DNA from: Polytrichum commune
Taxonomy: Eukaryota; Streptophyta; Polytrichopsida; Polytrichales; Polytrichaceae
Length of the DNA: 60,000 bases
NCBI GenBank assembly: GCA_950295325.1
Contig: OX485806.1
Location: forward strand, 58,897,169-58,957,168
Reading direction: 5' to 3'
Shown: positions 56,628-60,000 of the stretch, piece by piece
Layout of the letters: each line of letters starts with the position of its first letter
Numbering within the stretch: position 1 is the stretch's first letter
Notes under the pieces: model-generated
What the model was told of the DNA's origin: nothing
Database searches by the model: none
Seen by the model: only the letters and a program-made list of their open reading frames with translations
Made by a program: the position numbers and the translations under genes

Positions 56628-59600
56628 TGTGGTACTTTTGGGCCACCCCCTTTCGAGGGAGCCTAAAAGTATCACACAAACCCTTCGGTGAAGATGGCCT
56701 GCATTTGCAGGCGCCCAAGCCGAACCCGGATGATAGGTGTATAACGTGAGTAATTAGATTTTTAAGGGAGATTAAATATGCGTCGTAGTGCCTTCGGAGG
56801 TTGGGCCTTAGTTTTTTACTAGTGTGGCTTTAAACTCCAGTAACCAATTTCATATCTAGTTCTAATCTTAACCTACAACCTATTCTACGCGCAGACGCAC
56901 CAGCCTTGAAACCAAGGCAATCCTAATTTGTGAATTGGGATGGTTCTGATACATCCAACCGGGTGTGACTCATACCACCCTAACTCAACGAACGGAATAA
57001 CGACAATTTGATGGACCATTCAATTCTTCCTATTTCTTTATTTAGTTCTATTTAGTTTTCTAAGCGGGGGAACTTGGCCTAAGTCCCACCCTTCACACAA
57101 ATTCCTTCTTAATTACTTACTTTTGTTTGCACGTCCTAACTCACTACATTAACATATTAGGCATTACCCCTTACCTGGTTGGTGCACCCCTTACCTCGGA
57201 ACCTTCTAAGGCCTCGTGCAGGTCCTTTGAAGGTCGAGTAACATCTCAAACCCTTCGGACATCAATGGTTGGAAGGGTGGTGTCACTCTACCGAGTTAAG
57301 TTTCCGATTCGGGTCTCTTGTCAACAAGGGTTTACGATTTATTTTGTATGTTTTGATTGTTAAATGTGTTTACACTGGATAGACCACGAAATGCAACTCA
57401 ATGGGACCAGGGTGACGGGCAACATGTAGGTTCAACCTGTTGCGCAATCTTCATAAATTGGGGTCATTACTCCCAATCTATGGGGCCAACAACATAATAG
57501 TGGATTTGCGGATCATTAACCCCACCTTCCACCAACAACATTCAGAGTGGTCGTGTCGGTGATTAATCCCACTTACAACACAAAACTTGCTAATAAATGA
57601 AGCTACTACCACAAAACATACCAAGGGCCCCGAAAACAATGGAGTTGGGTATGCCCTTGGCGGTCAAGTGGTCAAGCCACTTGATCTTACGAAATAAGTG
57701 ACTGGGTTTATAGATGCGTACCTTAGTCGCGCTCCCTCCAATCCTAAATGGAAGGCTAGCGTTAGTAAATTTACCTCAATTCTCCTCGGTTGATTTGGGC
57801 TCGATGTAGGCCGAGCCGCTACCTCCTTCCTTGCTCCACTTCCCTAGCGTCGACCTTGCCTCCTTCTTTGTAACTAGTTTGGTAGTAAGCGTACCTTAGT
57901 TAACAATTAAAATATAAAGTATTTATTCTGCACTGTAATTTAATCCTAAGAATAATATTTATACTTAGTGCACCTAATTATCTTTCCAATGATCTAAAAA
58001 TCACTTGAATCGGATAAGAAATGCAAAAGTTATGAGGGTTGGAAGTGTGAGGTCGATTCAACCGACCCTTCCAACCCACCTATCTAACTTCTAACTTCAA
58101 AAATTCATAGCACATTCCTTACTACTTGGGTCTAGGCTTCCCTTATACCATTGGAAATCTATGAATATGTTCTAACTAGGAAAATTATGACATCAGCAGG
58201 TTAAGCTAATAGAAATTCAGCAGACTCCTTGTAACACAACAGTCAATCAAGAAGGCTTAAACTATGTATCTCGCCTTCAACAATTCATATCTAATTCAAA
58301 TCTTATTCAAATCAAACGTTCTATACGATCCCGGAGAGATATTAAAAAAATGTATTTGATCAAAATATGTGATTAGAAAGGTAAGCCGAAGTGAACCCAG
58401 CAGATCCTCTGTAATGCAACAATCAACCAAAAGTTCTCAAACTATGTGTCCCATCTTGCACAATTCATATCTAATTCAAATCATGCTCAAATCAAATGTT
58501 CTAAGCCATTTTGGAAAGCTACACAAAAGTTCTACTTGGGAAAAATATAACTTCTTAGAATTAAAATTCCTATTGGGCTTGTAGGTCTGATCCAGCAGCC
58601 GCTACCCACAAGACCACCCAGTTTTTTTTACTCCATCTTTGAAAATCCATAACTAATTGTCATCTTAACCAAATCACAAATGGGAAACGGCCATGGATAG
58701 CTATAGGAAATCTCTCTAAGAAAACAATAATAAGTATATTTTTCTAGCTTCTGAACTAAGCCTTCAGGGCATTGGCCGATGAGGTCTAGAATGCCTCCAC
58801 TCAAAATTCTACCATCCAACCTACCTCTACAAAAGAAGGAATAATTTTGTTGGTGTGTTAATAAACACACATTCTAACTAGGAGAGAGAGTAGAGGAGGT
58901 TCTCAAACCTTTGTTTTAGGCCATTGAGAATGCATGCTAAAGGATTTTTTCCTAACTACATTGAAGCAGGGCTTCGCCCAAGCATTAGAGGAAGAGAGAG
59001 TAGAGGAGTTTCTCAAGCCCTTGTCTTAAGCCATTGAGAATACATGCTAAAGGATTTTTTCCTAACTACATTGAAGCAGGGCTTCGCCCAAGCATTAGAG
59101 GAAGAAAGAGACCTACAAGGTGGAAGGAGGGGTTTTTAAACCCTCTCACAAAAGGGTTGGACCCCTCCTCCACCGGATCCATTTTTCAAACCCTTTCCCG
59201 AAAATTTGGCTCGGGGGTTTTTCCGGTTGAGGTTGCCACCCTCTCGCCGAGGTGGCTCCGACGGGGAACCTAGAAATCTTTCTAATTTTTCGCCATCGAG
59301 TTGGCAAGGGGGAAGTGGGCAAGTAGCCCCCTTGCTCTCTTTCTTTTTTGTCTTCAAAAGTCTTCACGCCGATTTTATCTTCTTACGTAAAACACCTCCA
59401 ATAGTTTTGTGTACCTCACACTAACTAATAAACTAACACTTGCTTAGCTAGCAATTACTCACATTTGCTTAATAGCTAGCATCTACTAACATTTGCTTAA
59501 TAGCTAGCATCTACTAATATTCTAGCACTACTTAGTTTCATTTTTACCTTCCTTCTTCTAGGCTAAATGCTAAATGAGTTAATTTTCCCTAAATTCCCTA

Positions 59601-59676
59601 TCAATTCTAACTTTTAATGCTAACATTCTAACTAAAAATGATCCCGCAGAGTGGTGGACCACTCAAAGGGTTCACA
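56628..59676 (-). mobile_element. 3,049-bp LTR-like insertion in the RT gene
   Basis: Starts TGTGGTACTTTTGGG and ends AGGGTTCACA (TGTG...CACA), flanked by a perfect CATAT duplication (56623-56627 and 59677-59681). No retroelement ORF is inside, so it is a long solo LTR or a non-autonomous element. Internal repeats: a 110-bp tandem duplication (58881-58990 and 58991-59104) and a 185-bp-spaced repeat near 58240 and 58425. The strand is uncertain. Confidence 0.8.
58881..59104. repeat. Tandem duplication, 110-bp unit
   Basis: Two copies of a unit containing GAGAGTAGAGGAG, GCTAAAGGATTTTTTCC and CAGGGCTTCGCCCAAGC. Confidence 0.85.
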
Positions 59677-60000
59677 CATATCCTAACAACACTCCTCTCT
59701 GTACTCCTAAGAAATTTTTGTTTGGATTCAAAGCCAACTGCATCTTCCAGCATCTAATCAAAGTTTTTTTCATACATTCTAAATGTTGATTAGAATTCGA
59801 ATGAGTGTTAAAATCATCCACGAAGACTGTCATGGATTTGTACAAGTCGGTGAAGATGTACATGACCAGCCTCTGAAACGTGGCTGGAGCATTATACAAT
59901 CCAAATGGCATGACCACCCAGACAAACGTGCCTCAAAGGGTGGTGAAGGCCGTTTTATGAACATCTTGTAATGCTATGGAAATATGGTTATAACATGCAT
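59677..60000 (-). pseudogene. Ty3/gypsy RT palm region (second family), cut by the window end
   Basis: HKTAFTT, then a TGA where a Trp-Gly is usual, VMPFGLYNAPATFQR, VFVDDF (catalytic Asp pair), then NPNKNFLGVQRGVLLGYV up to the insertion. The rest of RT and gag would lie beyond 60000. Confidence 0.9.

Overview
The window is repeat-rich nuclear DNA from a plant, most likely a streptophyte with a large genome. The evidence is plant-type LTR retrotransposons (Ty3/gypsy and Ty1/copia), a Mutator-like transposase, MITEs, GT-AG introns, and decayed pieces of class I fructose-bisphosphate aldolase and, less surely, the cell-cycle gene CDC27/APC3. I cannot name the species. The mixture of families looks more like a moss, liverwort, lycophyte, fern or charophyte than a flowering plant, but that is an impression and not a test. 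No rRNA, tRNA or CRISPR array is visible, and no protein gene is clearly intact from start to stop.

Layout. 0-1 kb: front end of a broken MULE transposase. 1.45-1.99 kb: a MITE. 2.8-8.2 kb: a tandem array with a hairpin-bearing, about 254-bp higher-order unit, interrupted by a 2.1-kb solo LTR. 8.3-12.1 kb: an eight-exon, lightly broken gene joining a ParB-like domain to a methyltransferase-like domain. 13.5-16.6 kb: chromovirus integrase, chromodomain and 3' LTR. 16.6-18.9 kb: decayed plus-strand copy of a Ty3/gypsy family whose integrase ends in a PHD finger. 19.6-22.0 kb: remnant of an unknown Cys-rich gene. 22.0-31.7 kb: a nearly complete minus-strand member of the PHD family that also carries a C5-cytosine DNA methyltransferase between protease and reverse transcriptase. 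32-33 kb: minisatellite and a poly-C tract. 33-37 kb: copia gag, CDC27-like and aldolase fragments. 38.1-38.5 kb: a MITE with an 8-bp target duplication. 39.6-46.2 kb: decayed copia material. 47.5-51.8 kb: a longer MULE transposase with a SWIM finger, split by a 968-bp solo LTR. 51.8-53.4 kb: a 15-unit, 107-108-bp tandem array. 53.4-60 kb: an LTR with primer-binding site facing a minus-strand gypsy pol gene, whose RT is split by a 3.05-kb LTR-like insertion.

The main system is the 22.0-31.7 kb retrotransposon. Its gag-protease-methyltransferase-RT-RNase H-integrase-PHD region stays in one reading frame for 2,414 codons. Eight stop codons interrupt it, but there are no frameshifts, and its two LTR bodies are almost identical. 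It pairs a likely writer of cytosine methylation (conserved PCQ loop) with a likely chromatin reader (PHD finger). Several lesions fall on key residues: ENV has become KNV, a motif VIII Trp is now TGA, and the last PHD cysteine is Tyr, so this copy looks recently inactivated. Both copies of the family also end in an extra partial LTR of 106-107 bp that stops at the same homologous base, which standard LTR structure does not explain.

The second notable locus is the ParB-like/methyltransferase-like gene at 8.3-12.1 kb, a domain pairing familiar from bacteria and phages but here carried in a multi-intron gene. All assignments come from reading motifs; no database search was run.
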